Positions 37,687 through 51,944 are shown, numbered from the stretch's first letter. The stretch is 64,000 nt of DNA from Dirofilaria immitis (GCA_024305405.1 JAKNDB010000109.1:5022001-5086000), one strand, 5' to 3'. Translations and numbers: made by a program. Notes: generated from the sequence alone by a model not told the origin.

Positions 37687-40600
37687 CTACATGGGCATTT
37701 GCTTCTTTTCCTGTTCATCACAATTGCTTCCATTTTCATTCTTATACATCTCGATAGCTGATATTGTTTCTGCTTCTTCCTCTTCTTCTGTGCTGTAATA
37801 AAAGTTTGTTAAAATCGCAATTTCCTACAATATGGAATTTTTCAATTTTAAAGGCTTCACTATATGCACGAAATGAAAAAAAGCAAGTGTATTAAACATA
37901 TACCGTTGTATTCGACGCCATTTTGGTATCCAAGGTTTCTTCGGTGCTGACTGTGTTATAGCACCACGCAGCTTGCTTTTCTGTAATGTAACGCGATCGA
38001 CACGTTTTAACATAACACCGAACTGATTACTCGGCATTTGCTGTTGCAAACTACTCAAGATAGTTCTGTTATTACCGCCTGACAAAACATTTTTTGGTCG
38101 CGAGGTTATAACTGGCAGCGGATTTGCGTTAACGTGACGCAATACAGCAGTAATAGATAGAGGCGTAGTAGATAAAGTGCCAGCAACATTAACAGGTGCT
38201 GGTGTACGAGTATGAATGAAGCAGGGTACTGGTGATGCAATTGGTAGAGTTCCGTGGCGCAGTTTTGGTGGATTCCACACATTAACAGTTGCTTGCTTTC
38301 GTTCGTCATGCATATTCCAAGCTGGAATTATGGCCTGAGGTTTCGGAATATGTTGAGTGCGTCTGTATTCATTAACCAATTCGTTATCTAAAATTTCTTT
38401 GTTTCGTTCTGCAGTTGTTCCATTAACATGACATCTTTTTTCCGGAGGCGTAGTAGTACGCGTCCCTGCTGATTGACCCTTCGAGTTCTTGTCTATTTTC
38501 GTTCCAGACAATTTTTTTTGCTTTTTCTTCACCACTGATAAAATTGAGGAATCTTGTTTAGAAGTTTCTAAACTTGCTGTATTTGATAATTTCACCGGGA
38601 CTTGATTGATCCTGTGAACGAACGATTCCAATTTTACTACACTAGTTTTATTAAAATTGATGCGCCTCAGATGCTCCCTTACTCGACGTATATCGATACC
38701 TGCATTTCGCTCAAACTCTGTCATTTCGTTGCTCTTTCCAGCGGTTGACCTGAGTGTTTGCTGATAGTAGTTTTGTGTTACTGCGGTATAATTTTGTAAT
38801 GTTTTTGGACTTTCTTCAGTTCGAAGAATTCTTTTTTTCGGTACTGATGAATTATTTACTTTCAACAATTCCTCAAGCTGATCCTCCTTATTATTCATCT
38901 GTTTAATCATCACCAGTTTTGTGACCTTTGTTTTATGCAATCTTACTGGTACTTCCATTACTGTTTGTAACTGAGATAATTTTGGTTGTTGACAGAAATT
39001 TTTTGAAATAGTAACCGTACATAATTGCTGCTTGTTATTAGTAAAAGTTTCTCGTGTTTCATTTGGTGTTGTTCTTTTCAAGTATGGTATTAAAGTAAAC
39101 TAGTGCTTTCTTCCGGCGTTTTCAATTTCTTTGCAGATTCCTCTATCGAAGCTGGAAATTTGAAGCGTTTCTTGATCTTCAAGTTTGAAAAATTTTTTTG
39201 ATCTCTCTCACACTGTTCCTGCTCTCAGTTTCTTCACTTTCCTTTGCCGCCACTATAATTTTACTTGTTTTTTCCATATTTTGTATTTCTGGAAACATTG
39301 AGTTATATTGCAATGGTAGCTTTCCCGTCTTCATGAGCAAGAAAACATGCATCGAATCATCTTTATCGCAGTTTGATTTCTGTTCCTTTTCAATCTTTTC
39401 CAAAAACCTCTTATCGCTAATAACGATACTTTTTTTTCTGACAGTTGTGTAACGTGCTATTGCTAAGGAAATTGTCGTTTTATCAGGCCAGCAAAATTCA
39501 TTTATGAAACAGAAGCATACATCTACTGTTTCACATTTCGATTTCGATATAAAGACGTTATGCTTTTTGTTCGTTGGTGACTCATTAAAAGTGCCTGATT
39601 CTCGAATTGAAATTAATGTCACCTGTTCTAGTGCTGTTTCTACCTCCATTTTGTAATCTTGGTTTAATTTTTTATTTTGAAATAAGTTAACGAAATTCTT
39701 CTTACTTAACTTTGCGGGTAAGTGAGCTAGACTTTTACTTTCCAGTTTTGTTTGACCTCCAATCGTTTGCTGTTTCTTGTTACAACCTTTCTTTATATTT
39801 CTTGTTGCATTGAAATTTATCGTTTTATTTATCGCTTCTTTTTTCGAATCTTATTTTCGTATCCATATACAGCCAACAGTAGTGCGGCTTCCTAATTATC
39901 ACTTTCAAATATACGTCCTTAGCCTCCTTTGTCATTATGATATTAACTTCTACCGATTTTACAATAAGTGTTTCCTGCTTTTTGGTTGGTAAAAATCTGT
40001 AACCGTGAACTTTTGTAAATTTAATTTTCGTAATTTTGGACTGGCTCTGAAGTCGTTTTCTGATTCGGCATCCATTGACAATCCAGAATTAGATCCATTT
40101 GATACACAGTGCTGTTGAGAAGCTTCCACAGTATCCAAATGTCCAGTGTTTTTGAACGTTCCTAGATTAAAAACATTTACTGCACTTCGTTCTTCAATTT
40201 TTGTCTCTCGACTCATTTTTGACGCAAGTTACGCAAATAGCCAATTTCGTCTTCGGGTATTAAACCCCGTGATTTGAGGAGTTCATCAACGACTTGATGA
40301 GCCTGAAGAAGACGTTTTATGTATTCTTGCCCTGATATCATCTCCTCTTGTGAGTCACGATGGCCATTTCTACTATGTTCATTGAAGATTTTACGTGAAA
40401 CTCCTGTCACTGATGATGACTCATAGCTAGAATTTTCCGCTTGCTTTGCATAACTTACTTGAGTTCTCACGGTACCATGTTCATCATTTAAAAAGCTGGT
40501 AAGGCTATTATATCCCATATCAACAGGCTTCATTGAAAAAGATGCTATCATATTTTTTGTTGCACAACAGCGATTCGCAAAACCAAACTGTAGTGTGTTT

Positions 40601-41415
40601 GAAGCCATATCGAAAGCTGTTTGTTCACTCATTGCGCACCGTTTTGAGTTGTTTTCCGCATGCAACAGTTTAAAATCATATGATCTATAGCGAATCAATT
40701 TATTCCCGATTCATCAGAATTTTTACTTTCTGTTTTATGTTGTCGTTTACTGTAGCTAGGCCGTTCTTATATATTTGAGTATAATAGCTGTTTTTCTTAG
40801 TCAAGTTGGAATGCATATTTGCGTTTACATACGGTGTTGTAATACCAATTTTTCGTGATGGCATCTTCTCATGCATTGTAATGAATCCTGCAACTTGACC
40901 GATAATATCTGCGCAAGTAGGAAAAAATGTCCGCAAGGGTAAGTTTGCTTTGAAATAATATCATGATTTGTATTAATATTATTTACGGATCGGGTGTCCT
41001 GCATAGAATTATCACTAGCTGATGCAGTTGGGCAGTTGCTCCATCAGTTATACGTTGTACAGATGGAACACCGTTATCAGGTGATGATAAGTTTCCTCTT
41101 TTGCTGAATAACATGATCCATGAATATTTGAAATAGCATAAATAGAATCTATGTATGCTGACGTTTTGTAGGCACGAAAAAATTGTAGGAAAGATGATTT
41201 GATAGACGTGATGATTCTGAATATGAACTGGATTAGTACAGTGATGATTGCTATTACATGAGTCAAAATTGCTTCTACATACTGGATTTCCGTAATAGGG
41301 CAGGCCTGGTGGTAACCCATCATTACAGAGTAGACGACTGGTCGGCGGCTGCAACGGCATAACTTGCACATATGTTGATGGTGTCGAAGTCGATCGCATT
41401 ACCATTTCGTTTGGC
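37687..41415 (-). CDS. Long unrecognised, probably nematode-specific protein
   Basis: A large first exon from about 41415 to 37904, then an intron (donor GTATAT, acceptor TTATTACAG) and a last exon 37792-37687 rich in Glu, ending KKQMPM. The long exon is now cut into open pieces at 41415-40983, 40936-40700, 40698-40213, 40216-39959, 39649-39179 and 39081-37904. Neighbouring pieces join if one base is added at A or T runs, for example IRKKEAINKTINF near 39850 and IKKNFSNLKIKKRFKF near 39190. That implies a protein of roughly 1,200 residues. It is rich in Ser, Thr, Asn, Lys and Gln, low-complexity in places, without membrane segments. Better structured parts are YIKRLLQAHQVVDELLKSRG with GLIPEDEIGYLRNLRQK (about 40220-40320) and AGIDIRRVREHLRRINF (about 38640-38700). 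I do not recognise the family. The start at 41415 is the first ATG after a stop; upstream exons are possible. Confidence 0.6.
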
Positions 41416-44400
41416 ATACCTTTGGTCCAAAAATTGTTCTATATTAATGAAAGAAATAGAAGAATCATCCAGAAAACAACTTAATTCCAGAAGATTCGCT
41501 CCAAATCACTACGAAATAGTACCAGTTAAATACACTTACTATTGCTCCTCTTCGTTGAACATCTTTCTTTATTCTACTTGCAGTAATAGAAGATAGCTTG
41601 AAGAACTGAAACTATGGCCAGCATGTTGAACAAATAATCATTGGAAAGTAATAAAAGAAATATGGAAGGTGAAAGGTGAAAGATATAAAGACTTAGCTTC
41701 ATGCAATTGAAACTCATTTCCCCAATTTGATTTTTTTGTTTTTTGAAAATAAAAAAAAAAGATGCCTATTTTTTTCATTTTTGTTAAGTTAAAATAATTA
41801 AGTGAATATAGATTTCTCGAACATTGTATTGATGAAGCAAGATGTCAAAAGTATCTCGTAGTTTTAATAATATGGTGAAACAGATAGAAGGAAAATGAGC
41901 ATCTAAATACAATACTTTGAAAAAATTTGGAAAATTAAATTTAAGAAACATATGTATTAACACCACAATTCTTGATATAATTTCTGTCTTCAAAGTGGTT
42001 GAGAAAAAGTTAAGTAAGCTAACTCAGAATTTCAAAGTTAGCTCAGTTATGTAAGCTTGAAACTCCGCAACATAGCGATAGCAATAATAATCAAAAAGAG
42101 ATTTGGTTGTATTGAGTCTTTCAGCATTATTCGTTGTTTTGAGCATTGCATATATATTTTAAATACAGATTTCGAAAATTTCATTTGAGGAAATTTTGCT
42201 TTTGAAATGTTTTAAATATTCCTGAAACGATTATTATGATGTGGCAATAGTCATTATATATCTCAAATAGAAATTAGTCTGGTTATTATTCTCTTTATCA
42301 TCCATCTTATTTTCATTCTTCTTTTCCCAATCTAGTCAGATTTTTCGCATTTTGACAATGTTACAGGACAAGGGATCTTTTATTTGGAATAAAGAGCTTC
42401 TTTTTTAATTGACTAGTCTCAAATTTCTTCGATCATGTTTCACCATCTTTCAGAAATCTGCTTCTACTGCAGAAATAGGAATAAGCGACAGTCATTTTCC
42501 ATCGAAAACTGGCAACGAGACTTTATTTACCCTAAGTCAAATCTCGAGAAGCCATCTCATTATCTTATATTTCCTCACAATACCATCCTCATTAACTTCT
42601 TTAAATGATTCAGGAAGCATCCAGAATAGCACACCTTGCGAAATAGTAGAAAACCAGTTCAGTTCCATTTTTGATTATGATGGAATGGAAAGATTTCACC
42701 GTGAATAAATTTCGTCACAAATTTCCATTTTGTTTCGCACCAAATATTTGTTTTTTACAATTAATATGTTTGAGTGAATTAGGAAGAATTTGTTAATTAT
42801 TTATTTTGGAACTGAACTGTGATATAGTAAAACTGTACATAATTTTTAAGGGCTATGGGTAAGTTTTCCGTTATTGTTACAAAAGGATAAGACAGAAAGA
42901 ACAGCAGCATTATGATAAATATTTTACCTGAGTAAAACTAGATGATGAAGAGTCGGGACGGACTGCTCAGATATCACTGTACTACTGCTACTATTTCCTT
43001 CAGCAATACAAATCCAGACTAAACTTGTACGGTTTTGCAAGAACAGATCCCTCCTCTTCTTTTGTTAGCATTTGTAAATAAAAATGTGAAAAAGGGCGAG
43101 AAATCAATCTAGCTAAACAGTAACCCAGTCGCTTTGAAGTATAATGAAGGCTTAAGACTGTTACACACTACCCTCTTTCACAAAGATTCCTACTAGAAGA
43201 ATTTACAGATTTTGCGACTTGCAACTAAAAGTAACGCAAGAAATTAATGAAGTGCAACATTTTTCTGGAAAAAGTAAGTTACAATGATCGATAAGGGCAA
43301 TATAAATGAATGACAGGGAAATATGGAGAACGGAGTAGTAGAAAGGAGAGAGTAAAAGGATGCTTAGGCATCTTCATGAATGCGTTGAAAGATTGATTTT
43401 CGATATAAATGAGATATTCTTGAAGTATTCCCTACTGCTTCAACTCTTTTAATAAACTTCTTTTGTTTCTAAATAAAGATAAAAAATCAATCTTGCTTCT
43501 TCTCCTGTGTGCAGAAACACTAACATCTACATGCAGTTATTTTCATATCCAAAACATTTCAGCGTTAGATATTGGCATCATCTAATAACAATAAATTGAC
43601 TAAAACATTTACTCCACCTCTACCATAATTCATGTAAAGTAATTACACTGACATGTTATTCTTGTGTCATTTTTACCACTGTAACTGTAACTGTACTAGT
43701 TGAAGTTGAACTTTGGAAAATGAAGTTGTTGTATAGCAATGACTCAGCATGCAATATTATTAACATATTATATGCAAAGTTAGAGTCGTATAAAAAAATT
43801 TCGATGTGGGTGTGTATAACGCACTGCTCAACTTCAAAATAAAGGAAATCTTAGTATCCTTTTTATCTTATTTCTGTAAGCCTTATCTCAATAAATTTAC
43901 TTTTATCAACTGAACTTTATCTTTTAAGCATTAAAATAAAAGCATTTTTGAAAATAATAGACGGAAGATTTTGTACAGTGACTTTTTAGAAAAATTAACA
44001 AAACACGTAAATTCATGACATTGCTGATAAGTTTACCTAAATACAGGAAATATATTTCAACAAGATTTGGAGGTGTTGAAAGAAAGTGAGAGATAATATT
44101 AATTAAAATAAGCTTAAAGTGATTATTTTGCTAAAATTTTTTATGTCAAGTTTTCGAAAATTTGTATGCTATTTTTTCTAAAGAAAGTATCGTCATTTTT
44201 ATTTGTTTAAAGTAAAAATTTCCGATACAGATGTATATGATCATTTATGCACACATCTATGTGGTGCAGTTATTTATTTAACTACCGACGTAGTTTTGTC
44301 TGAAGTGTTTGTAAATAATTAAGAACCTCTTATCTGACCAGAATAAAATGAAATATGGGAAGGATCTTAGGAATTTTGTGACTATTAGAAGAGAGGAAAA

Positions 44401-46095
44401 TAATAAGATGAAAGTTTTGAAAAAGTTAGTGCACAAACAAGCTCTAAAAAGCCAGTTCTCTTATAAGGAAATGGACAGAGTCTCGTATTTTCCTTCCGTA
44501 ATCCAGCCACACTAATACTAAACACGTTTTTTTTTTTCGATTTATCATGAAATAGCGCTGATTTTCTGGTTCACCAGGTATTTTTATCTTCATGTAGGTG
44601 GGAATTTCTGAAGATTTGGAACAAAATTTTGCACTGATGGTAAGATCTGCAGCTTAAACTTAATAATTTTGTTCTAAAAATTCGAGCATTTCTGCGAAAT
44701 CATTCATTAGTGCCATATTTAAAATGTGTGTCATAGAAATATCTTTTCAGAATATAATGGTAAAAGAAGAATATGAAAATAGAGAAAAATGGCAGAAAAC
44801 AAAAAAATATGAAAGCTGAAAAACTTAAAGAAAATAAGATAAACTTGTTGAGATCTGTTGAGAGCACATAATATAATATATATTATTCTGTTTCATTGCT
44901 GAAAAGATATGACGTAAAAGATGAATGTGAAACAGCTGTTAGGGTTTCTTTAGCTGTCGAATCCATTATCTTCAAAAAAAAGAAAAAAAATTAGCGAAGC
45001 TTCCACAACAGCTTCTTAAGATATTAATCAGATATAAAATGACAGAATGATAAGTTTATAAAATGAATGGATTAATAAGAAAGGTATGACCATAATAGAC
45101 AGAACCATAATAGACAGAAAACTTCACTACTACGTGAAGTATTTTTAAAAAAAAAAAAACTAAATCAGCTTTTAAATGAAGATGACGATGATGCTGTGGA
45201 ATGGTTACTTAAATTCAACTGTCCCTTACATAACCAGTGGTTGACTAAACACGCAAATCATCAAAATCTACACTTAAAAGTGAGAAATTATCATTGCGAC
45301 ATATAAAATATTTCATGTGTATAGTCAATCTTGAATCTGAAAATTTCTCGGATACGAATGACATATCACATTTAAGAGTTAAAACGTAAACATAGCTATG
45401 CGACATTCACGTTGTGCTGAAATTCCAAATCCAAACGGAAGATGTTGTATAAAATGCCGAAGAAAAATCACAAATGTTCTCGCCAATGCGGTACAGCAAT
45501 AATTTTCAGTCATAACTTACCATTATTTTAAGAAAACTGAACTAAGATAGATAATGAATAAGTTTAAGTTTAGTAATTAAAGTAAACAGATTTGATTACG
45601 ATAAAGGATTACAAAATTCTGGGTAATTCGACATTCGCAACTTTCAAATAAATTTTTTATTCAGTGCAAAAACACAGGCCTACCGCTGAAAAGCCGAGGA
45701 ATGAGTGTAATGAGCAAATAGTGTGAATCAAAGGGTGGGAAAAGAGAGAGATCGGCAGTTGATCATTCGAACTACCTAATTTTTGCTTGAAGCTTTTATA
45801 TCACTATGCTTCGCACAACCAAATTGTTTTGCAATGCCATGAAGCTTCAGAATCGGATTTTGGACAACAAACAATAAAGGTGCAAATGGTGTGTGTTATT
45901 TCTCGTAGCAATTTTGCTTTAACGTACAAGACTAGCTTGGTTATATGCTTATGTTTTTAGCTTATGATTTTGATACAACTTCATTTTTAATCACTAGTCG
46001 AATTGGCATTCCGAAAAATTGGAATACCGATTAAATCCAAGCATGAATTTTTGACTGTTCAAAGCAGCATGCAACTGATAAGAACGTAATCAGAA
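41416..46095. other. Gene-poor stretch
   Basis: No supported gene in 4.7 kb. A plus-strand open frame at 42409-42708 (99 codons, Ser-rich) contains a good acceptor (CATCTTTCAG at 42446-42455) but has no partner exon, so I do not call it. The rest is A/T-rich with several poly-A and poly-T runs and a 15-base tandem duplication at 45089-45118. Confidence 0.45.
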
Positions 46096-46509
46096 TCATC
46101 GCCACATCGGACCAATCTTTTTCGATTCTTCTAAGGGATCATTTTGGAAAACTCGGAAGGCTCGACGTAGTATTTCACAGTTGAGTAATGCTTCGCTTTC
46201 CAAAATCTTGAAAAGAATTAAAAGAAAGAGTTCAAAGTATATTTTTACTCTAGAAAACAATCTGCTACTTTACTGCCAATAATTTTTTGCTTTCTTTACC
46301 ACTCAATTCTCAGATTTGCAGAAAAACTTTTCGTCTCTTTTCTTTTCAAATAATAACAGCTTTCCTCCTATATTAATCTGCCTCATTTCTGGACTCCTTA
46401 CACAGATGATGCAATTGATGTTGGATTCATTCAAAGCTCGAAGCTCGAGTTCTCGCAGCAGCATTTTATTTTGCTGAACAAACCATACGCACTCTACAAT
46501 GTTTCGCAT
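46096..46509 (-). CDS. Tentative small two-exon protein
   Basis: Exon 1 46509-46402 starts at ATG (MRNIVECVWFVQQNKM, then LLRELELRALNE) and ends at a GTAAGG donor. Exon 2 46206-46096 follows CTTTTCAAG and encodes ILESEALLNCEILRRAFRVF then QNDPLEESKKIGPMWR and stop. Phases agree (both 0), giving 72 residues. The sequence is probably helical with a short coiled-coil tendency. The acceptor is weak (CAAG rather than CAG). I do not know the family. The gene is divergent from the Tyr/Trp-rich gene at 46857 and about 350 bases away, so the two could share a promoter region. Confidence 0.4.
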
Positions 46510-46856
46510 CTTTTCAATGACTCTCAAGATTTACACTGGAAGATGCCTCGTACTTATTGACGGTCTACTTATTTGAATAAATCATCCTAATCTGCTGCAT
46601 TATGGAAATGAAAATTTTCATCTTTCAAAAAGAACTATTTAATATCACGAAAATATCGCAGTTCCTTCACTAATTTCTGTTATTTATTTCCGCTATTGAA
46701 TGGGGTAATTAGAATGCATAGAAACACAATACAGAGACGAAGTGATTCCCTACATTTTTAATGAATTGAAAAAATTGAAATTGCATTAATTATTGAAGAA
46801 TTTTAGCAAGTGCATTTCTACTTCCATATAATTTGAAGCAGAGATATTGAAACTGA

Positions 46857-48120
46857 ATGAAAGATGAATTTCCCGTGTTCAGGGCACGATCTGCAGTTGT
46901 ACTACCACGTTCACGTTCCATTGAGAGGGGAGATGTAGCCACACTTACAAGGTTCTCTTTTGCTTTAGAAAAGTTTTGAAATGCTTGTTTATGTCTGTCA
47001 AGATATTTTGCAGTCTTAAGTGTGCTCTGGATTTTAGAGTGGCATCAGTACCGAATTTAGATGGCATCTACGTTGGGAAACGGTATCATCCATCTACATT
47101 ATTTAAATATCGACGAGATTACGATTTGGTTTGCTTACTGCCATTTCTGTATTGTGATAATTATAGCTAAATTTGGCATATAACAAAATAAAGTTAATTT
47201 TGTTCACTTGAATTATAGCTGGACGATTATTATCACGATCGCATGTTCTTTGATACTTCATTGCATTGGCAAGACTATCGATTTGCAGCGCGCCGGTATG
47301 TCAACACTGATCCGATTCCGAAAAGTCTTGGATTTGAATATCCTGCTTTTTGGTAAGTTAGTTACCAGCTTTTGATCTTCAGTGTATTGAACTTCTTTCC
47401 AATTTGATTACACAAAAATCTATATTTTAATTTGCAATTTTCTGCAACTGCTCATTAAAAATCGTTTTTTTTTTTTTTAATTATTGTGCTTAGGTCACGC
47501 TATAAATGGTACACGGACTGGTTGAATCCAACGTATTGGCGTCGCTATCGCGATCCGAATTATGATCGACCTCTGTGGAATAACTGGCAACCATGGCACT
47601 TTGACAGAAACAATGTTAAACGAGCAATACGTATGTACAAAGAAGGTAGGAATATATTGAGACAATAGTTTTTGACTGTGAGAAAACATATCACATAATT
47701 AAAAATAGAAAGTAGGACAACTTTTTTTTTCCTCAGCTGCTACACTAACATTACAATTTATGAACAGGTCTGGTTGATTTTGGAATGTTGGATCGATTTT
47801 GGATTGTGCCATCAGCATTTTCTAGAAAAGAAAAAGACTGGACTGACATATATTTGCCTGCTGGTAAGTACTATCAAATTTTCATAATATCTCTTCTGTT
47901 GAAGAATGTTTAATCTACCATAAAACTTTTCCTGATGGAAATGCTGAAACATCACATTAATAACGAAGAATAGCTTAAGTATACAAAGGATAATCTATTC
48001 TCATGATTCGAAAACATTGATAACAATCATTGAGATTACTGCCGTATGACGTTGTCATTTGTATGTTAAATATCTACAGGACGCTATGGTGTTCGACGTT
48101 ATTTCTACGCATTCGCTTAA
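46857..48120 (+). CDS. Tyr/Trp/Arg-rich nematode protein, copy A
   Basis: Six exons: 46857-46951, 47038-47128, 47219-47352, 47494-47645, 47768-47863 and 48080-48120. They total 609 bases, giving 202 residues plus stop; phases all agree and no correction is needed. It starts MKDEFPVFRARSAVVLPRSR and continues VASVPNLDGIY, FKYRRDYDLLDDYYHDRMFF, WSRYKWYTDWLNPTYWRRYR and DRPLWNNWQPWHFDR, ending RYGVRRYFYAFA. Aromatic and Arg residues dominate. There is no signal peptide or membrane helix. A polyadenylation signal AATAAA lies at 48282-48287. A clear paralogue begins at 63327: both share RA(R/Q)SAV, (R/A)SVP(N/D)L, Y(R/K)(R/D)(D/W)DL and DDY(Y/W)(H/Y)DR, with an intron at the same place after the DL. 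Function unknown; I would guess a structural or cytoskeleton-linked role from composition only. Confidence 0.82.
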
Positions 48121-51100
48121 TAATTGTATCGTTTTGCTCTTTCAAGACATATTAGTAAGAAATTCAACTGATAACTTAACGCATGCTTCAAGCAAAAGGT
48201 TTTTGCTGCTTCTCAATTTTTTTAATCCTCCGTGGAGTATAATGGCATGTAAAATGAAGTCGTGCTACTTCTTGATTTGTAAATAAAATTGATTTATACT
48301 TTTGAATGGAAGTCAAAGACTATTATAACTGCTCATTGTGCTCATCAACATACATTTTACAGCAGATAAATTATCTATTGCATATTTTTTGTTTTTCTAT
48401 CTCAATACACATTTTAAAGGAGTAAACTGTTCAAATTTTTAAATAAGTTAAGAAGTTCGCTACGTAATAAGTGAGTGGATTAAAAGAATAACTTAATGAT
48501 TGGCTTTACAAGTAATTTTCAGAGTATTCAATTACGGCCAAGCCTTACTCTTATCGAGTTATCACCATATATAATAATAGTATGAGCGATGATAACTGTA
48601 TTTACTAATTCAAAGAAAAAGTTTCTTCAGAAAATTTTAGCGGCTGTTGATAAAATATATGCTTTGGCCGTCTTTTTGTTCAAAATCTTTGAAAAATTTA
48701 GTTAAACAGAAGTTATTTTCAAAGGGCGGGAATGAAACAGAAGTTATATTAATTAAATAAAGAACCGTCCCTCGGACGAATGATAAGCCAAGAATAACAC
48801 ACTGGGTGTTTTATGCATGATTTACCGTATATGATGTCAGAATAATTTTTATTTTTTCGAGAATATTTTCATTTTGCACCGCACTAAAACCATTGTCATC
48901 TTTGTTTCCATTCATACATGCTGAAATTAGTTTTCTACTTCAAGACATCAGATAATACCACTGTTATTAATGAATTCAAAATACCACTTCAATTCGAATG
49001 TTTACTCTGAAGTTACGAACGGGAATACAATTCAGATGACGTGAACAACTATAATAATGTAAGATTTTAATCAAAAACCTGTTGACCAGATTTTTGTTTT
49101 TATTATGAAGTTAAGCTTTCTGAATAGTGTTTTTGCTACTGCTGGCAGTGCTACCGCGAAATAAAAGTAATTCTCATAAACCTCAAAGCATAGGACTGCT
49201 CATCGGAACGTAAAATAAATAAATTCAACGCTTCCAACCCACATAACTGAGCTTCAGAATAGTTTATAAATTATTTCCGTTGAGCTGCGCTTCTTTTTGA
49301 TTTTTAGGTGAAAGTAAATCAGCAGTTTAAGAATTTTAAATTCCGCACGAACCATCTTTCTACATTTCCTGTTATTTATCTATCTTTCCAGCTAAGGTCA
49401 ACTTATCTAAAAAATATTGGAATTTTGCAGCAGATAGTTCTGGTTCAATAAATACTCCACTGCTCAGCTGTAATGATACCGCCGTATAAACTCAGCCCTA
49501 TCCATTACTGTAGTAATTTGAAAATCTTTCGACATTAAATTCTACCTTGAGGCATTTACACCTCATTGTTTTCCCCTTATAATTCTATAAACTTACGAAA
49601 TAAAACCGCCCGTTTGAATGATAATCATTGCTGGTATATATGCAAATATTTTTAAAACCTTTTTGGAATGGAGCGCTTTTCAAATATAAAAACGTTAGTC
49701 TGCACAATTTTAAAAATTTATAAGTCGAAGATAGCATAAGCAGGTGAACGAAAAGCATAATCAGGTGAACAGAAACGATAACATCTTAAATGTATCAGTA
49801 CCATTGCTATCACAGTTTTCTGGAACAATGTGATGATAAAAGTTATATAGGTCCATTGATTTTGTGACAGAATGCTTAGTTATGTATAAATTTTGGAAAC
49901 AAAAAAAACTGCGAAATTCGTACTCAAAGATCACATCGAATAAACAGATTGACTCCAAAGATGATTTTGAGGCTATAACATATGCTCCCTAACTTATTCC
50001 AAATAAAATTCTGAAAAATCAATTAGTAGCTTATCAAAATACTTCAATACCTTTTTAAGAGACATATGAGAAAACTTGATTCACAAAGTCTCTCTGAAGT
50101 TCGACTGTATTACCGTTGCCTAATTTTGTACTTATTGTTCACTTCACTTTCTTAAAAAAATAATAGTTTCATTCGGGAGAAATGACAAAACCGCGCCTGA
50201 AGTCGCGCAAAAGCAAAAAATACAAATATCTTGACGCTCTTGGGTTAGAACAACTGTTGGAATGAACACAAAAACTCCATCAGGAGAGTTTCATGTTATA
50301 TCATTTGTTTCAGATTAAATAAAATTTAAGAATGAAATGAATAATGTATTTGGAAATCGTAAATATTTACTTCTATCCACAGATATTATCAACTGACTTT
50401 AAACGATTTATACAAATCTTATATAATTTTAGTATGAATTGTATTTCAAATACAGATAAAACTTTTCTTTTTTTCACTTCTTCAAATCATATTTGCTTTC
50501 GTTTTTTTTACTTAATACGCATTAATTAATATATAATGCGTAAGGCAGTTTTATAATCGATGAATATTATTTGGAGTGATAACATTGCTGTCTTTAAAAT
50601 GCAATACCAAATATATAATACCGCTGTTCGTCTAGAGACACTTCTTCTGCATTAATGTATTCCATGTAAAAAGCACAGAAAAAAGTGGCAGTATTTTTAT
50701 GCTTGCAGAAATGTTAAAGAATACTGGTTAATTTACAAATGTAATGTATTGTACCTAAAATAATTATTGATTCACTGAAATATCAAAATATAGTACCAAA
50801 GTTACAGATAAATATCAAACTCGCTTTAACTGAAAAGTTACAAAATAAGTTGAAATAAAAGCAAATGCTTCTGAAGATGATATAAATCACAAAATCAAAT
50901 CAGTGTAAAAATTACTTATTGGGTAAACATGACACAGTTAAGACAATAATAATAAAGTGATGAAAAAGGATATTTCACTAAGAAATATACACAAAATTTA
51001 ATAGGTGGATGAATATTTCACTACTAATAGCGTCATGAAAATTAAGAAGTTAAGAGGTACTCATTATAATATGTATTTAGACAAAAATTTGAAAACTGAC

Positions 51101-51944
51101 GACGAATAGATTAGAAAAATCATCACCAATTAGAAAAGTTATGATGAGATCAGAATGAATTGTTTGTTTAGTCACATAAATCAAAACGTAATTAATTAGA
51201 TGAAATCGGTAATTTATTTACATCTCACTTAAAATTATCGCAAAAAAAATGAGTGGAAGAAAAAAGCGAGAACTGGAAGGGCAGAGGTATGAAACTACTA
51301 GCACATGAAGTAATCAGAGAACAGCAACTATACATTGGCATCTTAACGATTTGGCGTCTTTTTTTTCCTTTTTTTTTAATAATATAAAAAAAGTAATGAC
51401 TTCATATTGATTAATTAAATTTCGCCCAATCTTTAATTCTACTAGTATGGTTCCTTTCTTATACATGCCTTTCTCACCCTCTCACGTGCTATACCACCAA
51501 AATACTAAGTTCAAGGTAATGATGGTATGTTTGCTTTATACATCGTTCCAAAGAAACTATTAATGTTTTGTCATCGTATTAAAAACATCCAACAATGACC
51601 TTTATCGCAGGACTGAACTACATCCTTCTGTTTTAAGAACATATCTATTAAATCTCTTCATAAATTATTCTAAGTTTTTCATTTAGCAGTGCTTCATTCT
51701 CTCCTGTAATTTATTATTAATGAATTATTTACCCCGAAAAAACTTTAAAAACTCTTATTCCTCTCACTTATTAAGCAAAAAAAGTGCATGTACAGAAATC
51801 CATGAAAGAGAGAAAACATTTATAACTATGATAAAAGGGAATTGAAAATGCCATGCACATGTATTATCAAATAGAATAATGGACAGAAAGAGGTACATTA
51901 ACATCAAGAGAGAATTAGACGAGGAGAGCAAAAAAAGTTCACCG
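48121..51944. other. Gene-free stretch
   Basis: No supported exon in 3.8 kb. The first 160 bases are the likely 3' untranslated region of the Tyr/Trp-rich gene. An imperfect tandem duplication (AGCATAAGCAGGTGAAC then AGCATAATCAGGTGAAC) lies at about 49734-49772. Confidence 0.5.

Noticed and set aside
39198..39992. Plus-strand hydrophobic open frames (39198-39452 and 39777-39992) that look like membrane proteins
   Set aside because: They are antisense shadows of the Lys/Asn-rich minus-strand gene; A-rich codons read in reverse as Phe/Leu/Ser.
42409..42708. Plus-strand open frame of 99 codons, Ser-rich, with an internal CATCTTTCAG acceptor
   Set aside because: No partner exon, no donor that fits and no family resemblance; kept as a possible exon only.
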